From Cyclobacteriaceae bacterium (GTDB lineage: Bacteria > Bacteroidota > Bacteroidia > Cytophagales > Cyclobacteriaceae): 64,000 bases of DNA. A program made the position numbers and the translations under genes. The stretch covers positions 186,001 to 250,000 of the forward strand of contig JAGQYI010000029.1 in NCBI GenBank assembly GCA_020436165.1, given 5' to 3'. The notes under the pieces were generated by a model. That model was not told the origin of the DNA. It did no database searches and worked only from the letters and a program-made list of their open reading frames with translations. This document shows positions 1-9,170 of this stretch, piece by piece. How positions within the stretch are numbered: position 1 is the stretch's first letter; every line of letters begins with the position of its first letter.

Positions 1-663
1 CATGGCAGGTTCAATGATCTTAACCCTGATTGTTTAGATACTATTAGCAATAATAAGACGTGTAACCTGTACAAAAAAGGGCAGTTGTTATTGCATGAAG
101 GCAGCAGACCCATGGGGGTTTTTTGTATTAAGGAAGGCAAGGTAAAAGTATTTAAACTGGGTCAACAGGGTAAGGAACAGATTACTGCTATTTTGAAAGA
201 AGGTGACTTGGTTGGCTATCGAGCTATGCTGGGTGATTCACTTTATCATGTCTCTGTTGAAGCGTTAGAGGATGTCGTTGCCTGTCATATCCCTAAGTCT
301 GATTTTATGTCAGCATTTGAAAATGATAAATCTCTTCATCATAAATTAATTAATGAGTTGTCAAATGAGGTGATGAACCTCACTGCAATAATTACAGATC
401 TGGCGCAGAAGCCAGTCAGGGAAAGAACTGCAGCAGCGCTTGTTATGCTTAGTGATATTTATAAGAATGGAAGCAAAGATCCGAATGTACCTATTGATAT
501 CAGCTTAACAAGAGAAAGTCTTGCCAATATTGTAGGAACCGCAACGGAAACGTTAATTCGAATTTTGCATGATTTTAAAGAAGAGGGATTGGTAGAATCC
601 AAAGGAAGAAAGCTAACCGTTACCAATGTAAAAACCCTTGAACGGGTTGGTGGCATTTACTGA
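1..663 (+). CDS. Crp/Fnr family transcriptional regulator (5' end outside window)
   Basis: The reading frame is open from the first base of the window, so the start codon lies upstream and 220 residues are visible. The first two thirds look like the cyclic-nucleotide-binding beta-roll of the Crp/Fnr family (glycine-rich turns such as HEGSRPMGVFCIKEGKVKVF). The C-terminal part, about visible residues 166-210, is a winged helix-turn-helix (SLTRESLANIVGTATETLIR). Such proteins bind palindromic sites as dimers and respond to cAMP, oxygen, NO or redox state. One visible N-terminal cysteine pair (DC...TC) could hint at metal or redox sensing, but the decisive N-terminus is missing. A terminator follows directly. 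The effector is unknown. Confidence 0.9.
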   Translation, partial: HGRFNDLNPDCLDTISNNKTCNLYKKGQLLLHEGSRPMGVFCIKEGKVKVFKLGQQGKEQITAILKEGDLVGYRAMLGDSLYHVSVEALEDVVACHIPKSDFMSAFENDKSLHHKLINELSNEVMNLTAIITDLAQKPVRERTAAALVMLSDIYKNGSKDPNVPIDISLTRESLANIVGTATETLIRILHDFKEEGLVESKGRKLTVTNVKTLERVGGIY

Positions 664-688
664 TAACAGATAACAAATTAAAAATTTT

Positions 689-955
689 CTACACCGGAAG
701 TTTGTTGAGCTTCCGGTTTTTTATTGCATAAAACTTAAGCTGGAAAACAGGGCCTGGCACCTGAATTGGTTTTACTGCAATTATGTAAAGAGAATTATAA
801 GCAGAGATAAATTCATTTCTGCCAATGCGCGTCCTGGCTTCACCCAAAACTTCTTTGTAATACTGCATGCGCCCTGATGAATTGGCCAGGGCGCTATAGA
901 TAACATCATAAGTAAAACCAATGGGGGAGGGGATATATCGTATTTCTTCCGCCAT
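689..955 (-). CDS. Small hypothetical protein (88 aa)
   Basis: I do not recognise this protein. It is soluble-looking and mixed in charge, with no signal peptide or membrane segment. It starts only 2 bases after the stop of the upstream 83-aa gene on the same strand, so the two probably form a small operon. Its last codons run through the terminator hairpin of the convergent Crp/Fnr gene. Supporting it as a real gene are the tight spacing to its neighbour and a protein-like composition. It may be lineage-specific. Confidence 0.6.
   Translation of the reverse strand: MAEEIRYIPSPIGFTYDVIYSALANSSGRMQYYKEVLGEARTRIGRNEFISAYNSLYIIAVKPIQVPGPVFQLKFYAIKNRKLNKLPV
693..722 (+). terminator. Intrinsic terminator after the Crp/Fnr gene
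   Basis: A perfect 8-bp stem (ACCGGAAG at 693-700, CTTCCGGT at 710-717) with a 9-nt loop is followed by a T-run. It lies 30 bases after the regulator stop codon. The same bases also encode the last residues of the small gene on the opposite strand. Confidence 0.85.
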
Positions 956-957
956 TC

Positions 958-1209
958 CTAATAGGCATATGCCTCCTGGTAGTTCTTAAATACCAGGTTA
1001 TTAAGCATTTGATTGTATTCACTTAATAGAATAAACGCTCTTTCGGGAACATAGTTAAAGCGGCTTTTAAACTCACTTATCTTTTTAGTTAGCTCTGAAA
1101 CATAGTAGTGGAGTTGTCCTAAGCTCTTACACTTAGTTGGCTTTTCGAAATTCTGGGAAGCAAACTTCTTGAATTCTGTGTCGATTTGTTTCTTTTCGTA
1201 AGTACTCAT
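958..1209 (-). CDS. Small hypothetical protein (83 aa)
   Basis: I do not recognise this protein. It is lysine- and aromatic-rich and predicted mostly helical (for example QLHYYVSELTKKISEFKSRF), with no signal peptide. It is the first gene of a two-gene unit with the 88-aa protein downstream and is divergent from the chemoreceptor gene. Two palindromes lie in the shared upstream region. Function unknown. Confidence 0.6.
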   Translation of the reverse strand: MSTYEKKQIDTEFKKFASQNFEKPTKCKSLGQLHYYVSELTKKISEFKSRFNYVPERAFILLSEYNQMLNNLVFKNYQEAYAY

Positions 1210-1284
1210 GTGTAATAATTCACGTTTATATTAGTTATTAATGATTCAAATATAATATTATAAATTTAAATGCAAAATGATTAA

Positions 1285-1321
1285 GTGTAATTTTACACAA
1301 AATATTAGAAAATTTTCTAAT
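1285..1321. promoter_or_regulatory. Pair of operator-like palindromes between divergent genes
   Basis: An inverted repeat GTGTAA-TT-TTACAC (1285-1298) is followed 5 bases later by a perfect 18-bp palindrome ATTAGAAAATTTTCTAAT (1304-1321). Both sit in the 199-bp AT-rich gap between the small-gene operon and the chemoreceptor gene, where a regulator of either could bind. The regulator is not identifiable. Confidence 0.4.
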
Positions 1322-1408
1322 CATAGTTTTTAGAAGTGATTACTAGTTAATAATTGTTTAAATCATATATTTTATTTAACTTGTTACGGAAACACCAAAT
1401 ACATTCAA

Positions 1409-2542
1409 ATGAAAGAGATTTGGATCTTCGCAGGAATAGTGGTCTTACTCATTTATCCTGTTCTGCTGATAGCCTTACGAAAGATTTTCAAGAAGTCTTT
1501 TATTTCCAATGTAGGCAGTGTGATACTTGCTGCTCAGTGTTTCATTGGAGTTGAATGTTTCGTAATTGGTAAGCTGGGAATCTTCCATTTGGTTTGGGTA
1601 TTTCCAACAGGCTCGGCCGCATTATTTTTCACCTATTTTTATATGTACAGATTCATGCGAAAGCCTTTGTCCGGTATTACCGCCACTCTTGATGAAATGT
1701 CGAAGGGAAACCTGGTGGTAGAAATTGATACGAAAGTTCAAAAGAGGACAGACGAAGTTGGTAGAATTGCCGTAGCAATGGATAGGATGGTTAAGAATCT
1801 TTATGAGATTGTTACAAACCTCAAAAGCGCAGCTGATATGGTTTCTGTGAATAGTTCCCTGATCTCTAACAAAGCAAATGAGGTATCTGAAGGAGTAACA
1901 AACCAGGCTGCTTCAATCGAGGAGATAGCTGCATCTATTGAAGAGATGACTGCCAGTATGCAGCTTAACGCAGAGAATGCGAACGAGGCGAACAAGTTTG
2001 TGAAAACTGCCAGCGAAGAAATAGATGAAGGTGCCGGATTTACAAAGCAAACGGTTGAACTTATGGGTGAGATTACGGAGCACATGCAAGCGATTCGTTC
2101 AATTGCTGACCAAACAAACCTTTTGGCTCTTAATGCTGCAGTGGAATCATCCAGAGCAGGGGAGCATGGCAAAGGTTTTGCTGTAGTTGCCAAAGAAATA
2201 CGAGTACTTGCCGAACGTTCCAGGCAGCTTTCTGATAGTATCACACAACTCACCGATCAATGCTATAATTATTCCAAAAAGTCGGGCGAGAATATGAATC
2301 AGGTGCTGCCAGGTATAAACAAAACCACAAGCCTGGTCAGAGAAATAGCTGCAGCAAGTAACGAACAAAGAACAGGGGCGGAGCAGATTAATGAAAGCGT
2401 ACAAAGCATGAACCATATTACGCAAGTAAATGCCAGTTCTGCTGAAATGCTTAGCAGCATAGCTAAGGAGATGAACGACATTGCTCAAAAAATGAACGAA
2501 GGTGCAAAGTTCTTTAGAACCAAAGATGAGATTGAGTACTAA
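1409..2542 (+). CDS. Methyl-accepting chemotaxis-type signalling protein
   Basis: The C-terminal half is a classic MCP signalling coiled coil. Its hairpin tip at about residues 228-265 reads [24 protein letters not shown] then [17 protein letters not shown], the part that contacts CheW and CheA. The N-terminal 85 residues hold about three hydrophobic membrane segments (residues 5-25, 34-52 and 57-80). A HAMP-like linker follows ([19 protein letters not shown]). There is no sizeable periplasmic sensor domain, so it probably senses within the membrane or through the HAMP region. At 377 aa it is short for an MCP. No che genes lie nearby, so it is an orphan receptor and may feed another pathway. 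Confidence 0.9.
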   Translation: MKEIWIFAGIVVLLIYPVLLIALRKIFKKSFISNVGSVILAAQCFIGVECFVIGKLGIFHLVWVFPTGSAALFFTYFYMYRFMRKPLSGITATLDEMSKGNLVVEIDTKVQKRTDEVGRIAVAMDRMVKNLYEIVTNLKSAADMVSVNSSLISNKANEVSEGVTNQAASIEEIAASIEEMTASMQLNAENANEANKFVKTASEEIDEGAGFTKQTVELMGEITEHMQAIRSIADQTNLLALNAAVESSRAGEHGKGFAVVAKEIRVLAERSRQLSDSITQLTDQCYNYSKKSGENMNQVLPGINKTTSLVREIAAASNEQRTGAEQINESVQSMNHITQVNASSAEMLSSIAKEMNDIAQKMNEGAKFFRTKDEIEY

Positions 2543-2772
2543 GATTTTTATTTCTCCAGAGAACGTTTCGTTACATAGTATCTGTATCCAATAATAATCT
2601 TATCTATTTTTGATAATTTTAATAAGTCTTTAGAAACATAACTTGGTAGTACACGTTTGTTAACTTTAGCAAGAATTTTGAACAAAATTTTCATCTATTT
2701 TTTATCAAATCTTTTACTTAATTTATTCGTTAGTCTTATTATTAACACAAAATAAACATCGATCCGGTTTTT

Positions 2773-3687
2773 ATGGAAAATACCAGCCCTACTTATCATC
2801 ATTTTCTTGAAGGGTGGCACCAATTTATGTATATAGCCACCTTTGTTGCAATAGCAGTCGCTTTTATTGTTCTAATAATACACTACACAAAAGTAGCAGC
2901 AATTAGAACATATAAAGGTAAGTACGATTATCTTAAGTTAAACAGAATAAGGGCATATCAGTTGTTCTACTTCGCCTTAGCTGCAGCAGTGTTTTTCTTT
3001 GGAAATACAATTGGGGACATAACTGTTGGAAAAAGTCTTGTATACATTTTTGTTCGCTTTTTTATTAGTTTATGTGTAGGCGTTCTTATCGGATATGTTA
3101 TTTACTTAATCCTTAAATTCTATTATCCCACATTTCTTGAAAGGCGACTTACCAAACTAAGATATGCGCCACGCGTTTCAAAAGCAGGAAACGAAATGAG
3201 ACTTTTAAGTGAAGAGGAAGAGGATGTTCATTTAGATGCCGGAATGCAGGCAGAGGAAAATGTTTTTTCAATTGACTATGATGTATGGGTTGACGAACAT
3301 ACAGGAGAAGTGCACATTGAGAAATACCCCGGCTACCTCGAAGCTCTTGAGTGCGGCTCGTGTGGATTTAAAACTTTGAAAGTTGAAAGAGAGGAGATAC
3401 TGGAATCGGCCACTGAGGAAAAAGAAGGAAGACTGCTCAAGCATTATAAATGTACATATTGTCAATCAGTTAGAACAACACAACATAAAATTGCCAAAAT
3501 TCTAAAATCCGACAGCGATTACAAACTACCAACCGACTATATCCTGAAGGGACAAAGAAAAGTAAAATCAATCATGATCGAGATTATTTCTACCAAAGGA
3601 GACAAGAAGGAATTCTATTTTCAAAATGCGCATCAGGCAGGCGAGTTTCTCGAAAATTTCGATTTTGATAATATTCCTGAACAGTAA
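2773..3687 (+). CDS. Membrane protein with cytoplasmic zinc-ribbon-like domain
   Basis: Not a family I can name. Three hydrophobic segments occupy residues about 18-37, 62-80 and 87-117. A soluble tail follows, with an acidic linker near residues 146-163. Two CxxC pairs (C194/C197 in ECGSCGF and C227/C230 in YKCTYCQ) are about 30 residues apart, a spacing typical of a zinc ribbon. The last part (about 260-304) resembles a small beta domain. It may be a membrane-anchored nucleic-acid- or protein-binding factor, but this is inference. A 230-bp AT-rich gap precedes it. Confidence 0.7.
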   Translation: MENTSPTYHHFLEGWHQFMYIATFVAIAVAFIVLIIHYTKVAAIRTYKGKYDYLKLNRIRAYQLFYFALAAAVFFFGNTIGDITVGKSLVYIFVRFFISLCVGVLIGYVIYLILKFYYPTFLERRLTKLRYAPRVSKAGNEMRLLSEEEEDVHLDAGMQAEENVFSIDYDVWVDEHTGEVHIEKYPGYLEALECGSCGFKTLKVEREEILESATEEKEGRLLKHYKCTYCQSVRTTQHKIAKILKSDSDYKLPTDYILKGQRKVKSIMIEIISTKGDKKEFYFQNAHQAGEFLENFDFDNIPEQ

Positions 3688-3770
3688 AGGGAACAAGTTC
3701 CGTACCTTTGTAAGTCAAGGCCAATCCTAAAGTTTGGATATAGTGTTATACTGTGAGAATTAGTGAAAAG

Positions 3771-5882
3771 ATGAAGAAGCGACTTTTAATAGTTTTGCCG
3801 GTAATTTTGGTGCTGGCAAGTTTTGTTATTTTGCCTTTTAAGAGCAAGCCGGTATTTCAGGAAGCTACCGAAATTCCTGAGTTTACCCTCAAATATCCTA
3901 TTAACGATACCATTAAGGTGTTGTATCCTGAACAAAAGAATGTGAATGAGACCATTCTTATAACAGAACTCTTAAAAAGATATCATTACAAAAAAATTCC
4001 ACTTAACGATTCTCTTTCCAGTGTGATTCTGAATAACTATCTCGAGAATCTTGATAATTCAAAATTATACTTTCTGCAATCTGATGTTGACTCGTTTGAA
4101 CCCTACAGGTATTTGGTTGATGATATGTTAAAACAAGGAAACTTAGAAGTGCCCTATCAACTATTTGCCGTTTTTAAGGAAAGATATTACGAACGCATTG
4201 CTTACGTAAATGAATTACTTCAACATAACTTCGACTTTACCAAGGACGAATCCTTTGTTCTTGACCGAGATTCTTCTGCTTATCCAAATTCAGAAAAGGA
4301 GCAGGATGAACTTTGGCGAAAATATATTAAGAATGAGGTTTTGACGTATGTTCTTAATGGTAAAACACAGGATGAAGCCAAAGAGATACTTACAAAGCGC
4401 TACGACACGTATAAAACGGCCATGCAGCAATACAAAAGCCAGGATGTGTATCAGATCTTTATGAATAGCTATACTGAATCTCTGGATCCGCATACAAGCT
4501 ATTTTAATCCCATTACGGCTGAGAACTTTGATATTGAAATGAGCAAGTCACTGGAAGGCATTGGGGCGCGTTTAAGTAAAGAGGGTGATTATACGATCGT
4601 GTACTCCATTGTGCCTGGAGGGCCAGCGTTTAAAGGAAACGAATTGCAAGATAATGATAAGATTATTGGGGTAGCACAGGGAGACGATGGTGAAATGGTT
4701 GATGTAGTAGGATGGAGAAACGATGATGTGGTGCAGCTAATAAGAGGAAAAAAGGGAACCGTTGTCCGTTTAAATGTGCTCAAAGCTGAAGATGGAATTA
4801 CAGGAAAGCCGGTAATTGTTCGGATTGTTAGAGACAAAATAAATCTGGAGGATGCAAGGGCTGAGAGCAAGGTGTATGAATTTGAAAGAGATGGCAAACC
4901 GTACAGGCTTGGAGTTATTAATATTCCATCTTTTTACAAGGATTTTAAAGATGCCAGTAATGGTAATGCCGAGTTCAATAGCACTACCAGAGATGTTAAA
5001 AAGCTAATAGCAGATTTAAAATTAAAGGGTATTGATGGTTTGCTGATAGATCTTAGAAGAAATGGCGGTGGCGCTTTGGATGAGGCTGTAGAGCTGACTG
5101 GTCTTTTCATTAACAATGGGCCGGTTGTTCAGGTAAAAGATTATGAAGGCAGGATAAAAGAGGAAGACGATGATAGTAATTCTGTTTTTTACGATGGCCC
5201 GCTAACTGTTTTAACAAGTCGCTTAAGTGCTTCAGCATCAGAGATTTTCTCTGCCGCAATTCAAGACTACAAGCGGGGTGTAATTATAGGTGAACGCACT
5301 TTTGGAAAAGGGACTGTTCAGAACCTTATAAATCTTCAGCAGTATATTCCTAGTGAAAAAGAGGCACTTGGCCAGCTCAAACTTACTACCGCTAAGTTTT
5401 ACCGTGTCGATGGTGGAAGTACCCAGAATCGTGGTGTTACTCCGGATGTTAAGCTTCCGTCTGCCTTTGATCATAAGGATATTGGCGAGAGTTCATATCC
5501 AAGTGCTCTAAAATGGGATAGAATTTCTGCAGCCAAGTATGCATTGGCAAATACGGTTGATGAGCAGTTTATCGCCCAGTTGAATTCCAGGTATGATCAA
5601 AGGCTCCGGGCAGATTCTGATTTACAAATGCTTACAAAGGAGCTCGATTATACGCGTAAAATGAGGAACATAAAAGAAATTAGCCTAAACGAGGAAGTTA
5701 GAAGAAAAATGATGGATGAAGAAGAGAAGATAAAACCTGAAAATAATAAAATTGAAGGAATTATTTACTCTAAAGAAGGTGTAAGTTCCTCGACAGCAAA
5801 TCAAGGCCTTAAACTAGAAGATGTGTATTTAGAGGAAGGATTACTTATCTTAGCTGATGTAGTGCAGCTTAAAGATGCATAG
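3771..5882 (+). CDS. Prc/Tsp-type C-terminal processing peptidase (S41)
   Basis: A periplasmic serine protease that degrades or trims proteins from the C-terminus. The ATG at 3771 is preferred over an in-frame GTG at 3753 because it directly precedes a signal peptide (KKRLLIVLPVILVLASFVIL). A Prc N-terminal region, a PDZ domain (about residues 255-340), an S41 core and a C-terminal Prc extension follow. The catalytic Ser-Lys dyad is visible in LTSRLSASASEIF and, about 25 residues later, TFGKGTVQ. At 703 aa it matches the long Tsp/Prc class rather than the shorter CtpA class. A TACCTTTG at 3703-3710 resembles a Bacteroidota -7 box but lacks a clear -33 partner. The ABC transporter gene follows after 26 bases. 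Confidence 0.92.
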   Translation: MKKRLLIVLPVILVLASFVILPFKSKPVFQEATEIPEFTLKYPINDTIKVLYPEQKNVNETILITELLKRYHYKKIPLNDSLSSVILNNYLENLDNSKLYFLQSDVDSFEPYRYLVDDMLKQGNLEVPYQLFAVFKERYYERIAYVNELLQHNFDFTKDESFVLDRDSSAYPNSEKEQDELWRKYIKNEVLTYVLNGKTQDEAKEILTKRYDTYKTAMQQYKSQDVYQIFMNSYTESLDPHTSYFNPITAENFDIEMSKSLEGIGARLSKEGDYTIVYSIVPGGPAFKGNELQDNDKIIGVAQGDDGEMVDVVGWRNDDVVQLIRGKKGTVVRLNVLKAEDGITGKPVIVRIVRDKINLEDARAESKVYEFERDGKPYRLGVINIPSFYKDFKDASNGNAEFNSTTRDVKKLIADLKLKGIDGLLIDLRRNGGGALDEAVELTGLFINNGPVVQVKDYEGRIKEEDDDSNSVFYDGPLTVLTSRLSASASEIFSAAIQDYKRGVIIGERTFGKGTVQNLINLQQYIPSEKEALGQLKLTTAKFYRVDGGSTQNRGVTPDVKLPSAFDHKDIGESSYPSALKWDRISAAKYALANTVDEQFIAQLNSRYDQRLRADSDLQMLTKELDYTRKMRNIKEISLNEEVRRKMMDEEEKIKPENNKIEGIIYSKEGVSSSTANQGLKLEDVYLEEGLLILADVVQLKDA

Positions 5883-5908
5883 TAACCTTATCTGAATAGA
5901 AACATCAA

Positions 5909-8900
5909 ATGAATGAGGAACTCTTAAAGTTAATTGTTCAGTTATTTGCCATTGTTGCCAAAGAACGGATAACAGAAGATGAGCGCAGTAATCTGCAGGA
6001 ATTCCTTTTGCTTCATGTATCTCATGACGCCATTCCTTATTTCATAGAAATATTTGATAAGCAGCTCGAAAAAAGTGGCAGTTACGTAGATGGAGATACC
6101 GATTCAGAAACTGCAGAATACATTGCCGATTGGTCGAATATCCTGGATATATGTAAGGTTATAAACGAAAGCCTTACCAAGCAGCAAAAGCTTGTTTTGC
6201 TGCTGAAACTAATTGAGCTCATGCTTCAGGATGGAGAGATATCCGAGCGGCAAAGCAACCTTATTTTTTATATAAGTGAATCAATACATGTTTCTCAAAG
6301 GGAAACTGAGTTGATTACTAAATTCCTTGTTGGGCAGGAAGAAGAAGAATTGGATTGCAGAGAGATGCTCATCATCAATGAAAGCGATGAGCATCCGTAC
6401 AAATCAGCTCATATTCAATCTCGTAATCTCACGGGTATTATTGTTGTTTTACGAATTGCAGATGCCGACACCTATTTTGTAAAGTATCTGGGTATCTCCA
6501 ACCTAACGCTCAATGGAAACCATTTCAGGAGTCGTAAAATTTATACCTTACCAACAGGAAGCAATATTAGAGGTAATAAGATCCAACCGATCTACTATAG
6601 CGATATTGTAACCAAATTTTTGCGAGAGGAAGCAAAAGTAAAAATCTCTTTTGAGGCCAGGAAAATCTACCACGAGTTTAGGTCAGGGGATGTGGCTTTG
6701 CAAAACATTACCGTTGCTGAAGAAGGAGGCAGACTTGTGGGGCTGATGGGGGCCTCCGGCTCCGGTAAATCCACTTTATTAAATGTGCTAAATGGAAGTT
6801 CCAGGCCCACAGAAGGGACGGTGCTAGTAAATGGCGTAGACCTTTATGAGGACCCTGAAAAGTTAAACGGTGTGATCGGTCTTGTTCCACAGGATGACTT
6901 TCTGATTGAGGAACTTTCAGTTTACCAAAACCTATTTTATTCCGCCAGGCTTACATTTGGGAATCATAGCCTATCTGAAACGCATGAATTGGTTGCAGCT
7001 ACGTTGAAAAGTCTGGGCTTGAGTGAGATTAAAGACCTTAAGGTAGGCTCTGCCCTGGACAAGACCATTAGTGGAGGGCAGCGTAAAAGGCTCAACATAG
7101 GATTGGAGTTGCTTAGGAGGCCAAGCATTATGTTCGTTGACGAACCAACTTCAGGGCTTTCTTCGAATGATTCCATCAATATAATGGATTTGTTAAAGGA
7201 GCTTTCGCTTCAGGGAAAACTAATTTTTGTAGTTATTCACCAGCCGTCATCCGACATTTTTAAAATGTTCGATAAACTTATCATTCTAGATTCCGGTGGT
7301 TATCAGGTCTACTACGGCAATCCGGTGGAAGCACTTGTATATTTTAAAACCATTGTAAATCATGTTAATAAAGACCAGGGTGCTTGTATAGAATGCGGTA
7401 ATGTAAAGTCGGAGCAAATATTCAACATACTGGAAAGCAAGATCGTAAATGAATATGGCCGATTTACCGATCGAAGGAGGGTTTCTCCTGTAAAATGGAA
7501 TGAGTACTTTCATCAAAAGATAAAACAGCCTGATATTGAACAGGTTAAGCAGCCAATCGAAGTGAGTCAAAAGAATCCGAGCAGACTACAACAGGTTACT
7601 ATATTTGGCATAAGAGACATTCGAACAAAGCTGGCCAACAAGCAGTACCTGCTGATAACCTTTTTGGTTGCTCCGCTGTTGGCTGTTTTTTTAGCTATGC
7701 TCATAAGGTATTACGAAAACCTGAACGGGGATTCTACTTACAGCTTTATGAAGAATGATAATGTGCCTGTTTATTTTTTTATGGCGGTAATTGTAGCGTT
7801 GTTTATGGGGCTAACGCTTAGTGCTGAAGAATTGATAAAAGATCGCAAAATGCTTCAGCGCGAGTCTTTCTTACATCTGAGCCGGTTAAGTTACCTTGCA
7901 GCTAAAATTGCCGTATTGCTTTTTATCTCAGCGGTGCAAACATTAAGTTTTGTGCTAATTGGAAATTATATATTGGGAATTCACGGACTTACATTTACCA
8001 TGTGGATAATCCTGTTTACCACGGCTGGTTTTGCAAATCTTATGGGGCTAAACATATCCTCAGCATTCAATTCTGCAGTTACGGTCTATGTTCTCATTCC
8101 TGTGCTGATCATACCTCAATTAGTATTAAGCGGGGTAATCATAAGTTTTGATAAGTTCAACCCACAATTGAGCAATCTTGAAAGGGTGCCTGCAGTAGGT
8201 AATTTTATGGCTTCTCGCTGGGCTTTTGAGGCTCTTGCGGTAAATCAGTTTAAATACAATGCATTTACGCGTCAGTTCTATACGATGGAACGAGAAATAG
8301 CGCTTTCAGATTATTACAGCACTTATTATGTGCCCAATTTGGAAGCCCATTTATCAAAAGTGTCGTACAACTACGATGTGGTTACAGCCTATCCCGATTC
8401 AATCGAAATGGTTAAAAGCCATCTCAGGATTTTGAAAACCGAAATTGAAAAACAACTGAGACTTGTTGGAAAGGATCATTTTGAGAACGCAGGTTCAATT
8501 GAATTGAACACTTTTAACAGAAGTGTCTACTCGGAAACAGCCTCCTTTCTATCAACTCTTAAACGGTACTATAAAAATAAACATCAGCGATGGAGCCACA
8601 AACTGGACAGCATCAAGCAACTTTTAAACGATACTCCTAGAGGATTTAAGCTCCAAAAGTGGCTACGCAATAGGTATTACAACCAAAGCTTGGCAGAAAT
8701 GCTGGAAGGCAAAAATAAAACAACCAGAATTGTTGGCTACCAGGGAAAGCTATTCCAGAAGATTTATCCGATTTACTATAAGCCCGACACGACCGAGTTA
8801 TTTGATGTGGCCACCGTGTTTTATGCACCCGAGAAAGTGGTTTTTCATAAAACATTCGATACACTAATCGTAAATCTGGGTGTTCTCATTCTTATGTCTG

Positions 8901-9013
8901 TTATCTTACTTATCGCCCTATATTTTGACTGGCTAAAAAAAGTTGTAGTTTGGATTGAAGATGTGCAAATAGCTCGTAAACGAAGAAAGCAGGCTAAAAT
9001 CGCGGCTGCATAG
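5909..9013 (+). CDS. ABCG-type ABC transporter, fused ATPase and permease, with N-terminal TerB-like region
   Basis: A 1034-aa protein with ATPase and membrane domains in the order seen in ABCG/White half-transporters. Residues 1-160 are helical and resemble TerB-type domains. About 165-250 is a beta-rich, FHA-like or adaptor segment. The ATPase follows: Walker A GASGSGKST (about 279-287), Q-loop VPQDD (about 326), signature ISGGQRKR (about 389), Walker B IMFVDEPTSGL (about 408) and H-loop VIHQPSSD (about 443). A membrane domain starts near residue 585. It has a large extracytoplasmic insertion (about 790-970) before the last helix near the C-terminus. The substrate is unknown. It probably shares a transcript with the protease upstream. 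Confidence 0.85.
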   Translation: MNEELLKLIVQLFAIVAKERITEDERSNLQEFLLLHVSHDAIPYFIEIFDKQLEKSGSYVDGDTDSETAEYIADWSNILDICKVINESLTKQQKLVLLLKLIELMLQDGEISERQSNLIFYISESIHVSQRETELITKFLVGQEEEELDCREMLIINESDEHPYKSAHIQSRNLTGIIVVLRIADADTYFVKYLGISNLTLNGNHFRSRKIYTLPTGSNIRGNKIQPIYYSDIVTKFLREEAKVKISFEARKIYHEFRSGDVALQNITVAEEGGRLVGLMGASGSGKSTLLNVLNGSSRPTEGTVLVNGVDLYEDPEKLNGVIGLVPQDDFLIEELSVYQNLFYSARLTFGNHSLSETHELVAATLKSLGLSEIKDLKVGSALDKTISGGQRKRLNIGLELLRRPSIMFVDEPTSGLSSNDSINIMDLLKELSLQGKLIFVVIHQPSSDIFKMFDKLIILDSGGYQVYYGNPVEALVYFKTIVNHVNKDQGACIECGNVKSEQIFNILESKIVNEYGRFTDRRRVSPVKWNEYFHQKIKQPDIEQVKQPIEVSQKNPSRLQQVTIFGIRDIRTKLANKQYLLITFLVAPLLAVFLAMLIRYYENLNGDSTYSFMKNDNVPVYFFMAVIVALFMGLTLSAEELIKDRKMLQRESFLHLSRLSYLAAKIAVLLFISAVQTLSFVLIGNYILGIHGLTFTMWIILFTTAGFANLMGLNISSAFNSAVTVYVLIPVLIIPQLVLSGVIISFDKFNPQLSNLERVPAVGNFMASRWAFEALAVNQFKYNAFTRQFYTMEREIALSDYYSTYYVPNLEAHLSKVSYNYDVVTAYPDSIEMVKSHLRILKTEIEKQLRLVGKDHFENAGSIELNTFNRSVYSETASFLSTLKRYYKNKHQRWSHKLDSIKQLLNDTPRGFKLQKWLRNRYYNQSLAEMLEGKNKTTRIVGYQGKLFQKIYPIYYKPDTTELFDVATVFYAPEKVVFHKTFDTLIVNLGVLILMSVILLIALYFDWLKKVVVWIEDVQIARKRRKQAKIAAA

Positions 9014-9076
9014 GAGAGGTTAATTGGCTATGGAATAGCTGATTATGTGATTACGCAAAATTATCTTACTAATTTA

Positions 9077-9109
9077 TTTGGATGCTAATTTTAATTCCTT
9101 TTACATTTG
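9077..9109 (+). promoter_or_regulatory. Putative trp operon promoter (-33 TTTG / -7 TACATTTG)
   Basis: TTTG at 9077-9080 and TACATTTG at 9102-9109 are separated by 21 bases. This matches the Bacteroidota sigma-factor consensus (TTTG, 19-21 nt, TAnnTTTG). The predicted start is around 9113-9116, essentially at the leader-peptide ATG (9114), so the leader would be leaderless or nearly so. Confidence 0.55.
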
Positions 9110-9113
9110 TTCT

Positions 9114-9170
9114 ATGACAATGAGTATAAATACAAACTGGTGGTGGCAATCATTTACTTTGTTCGAGTGA
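9114..9170 (+). CDS. trpL: trp operon leader peptide with three consecutive Trp codons
   Basis: An 18-codon open frame, ATG at 9114 and TGA at 9168, encodes MTMSINTNWWWQSFTLFE. The three adjacent TGG codons are at 9138-9146. An alternative ATG at 9120 would give 16 residues. It lies just before a strong terminator and trpE, exactly where a ribosome-mediated attenuator leader peptide is expected. Its role is inferred: stalling at the Trp codons when charged tRNA-Trp is scarce would change the fold of the downstream RNA. Confidence 0.8.
   Translation: MTMSINTNWWWQSFTLFE

Noticed and set aside
1354-1554. 66-codon plus-strand frame overlapping the start of the chemoreceptor gene
   Set aside because: It lies in another frame of a well-supported gene and has no protein-like features.
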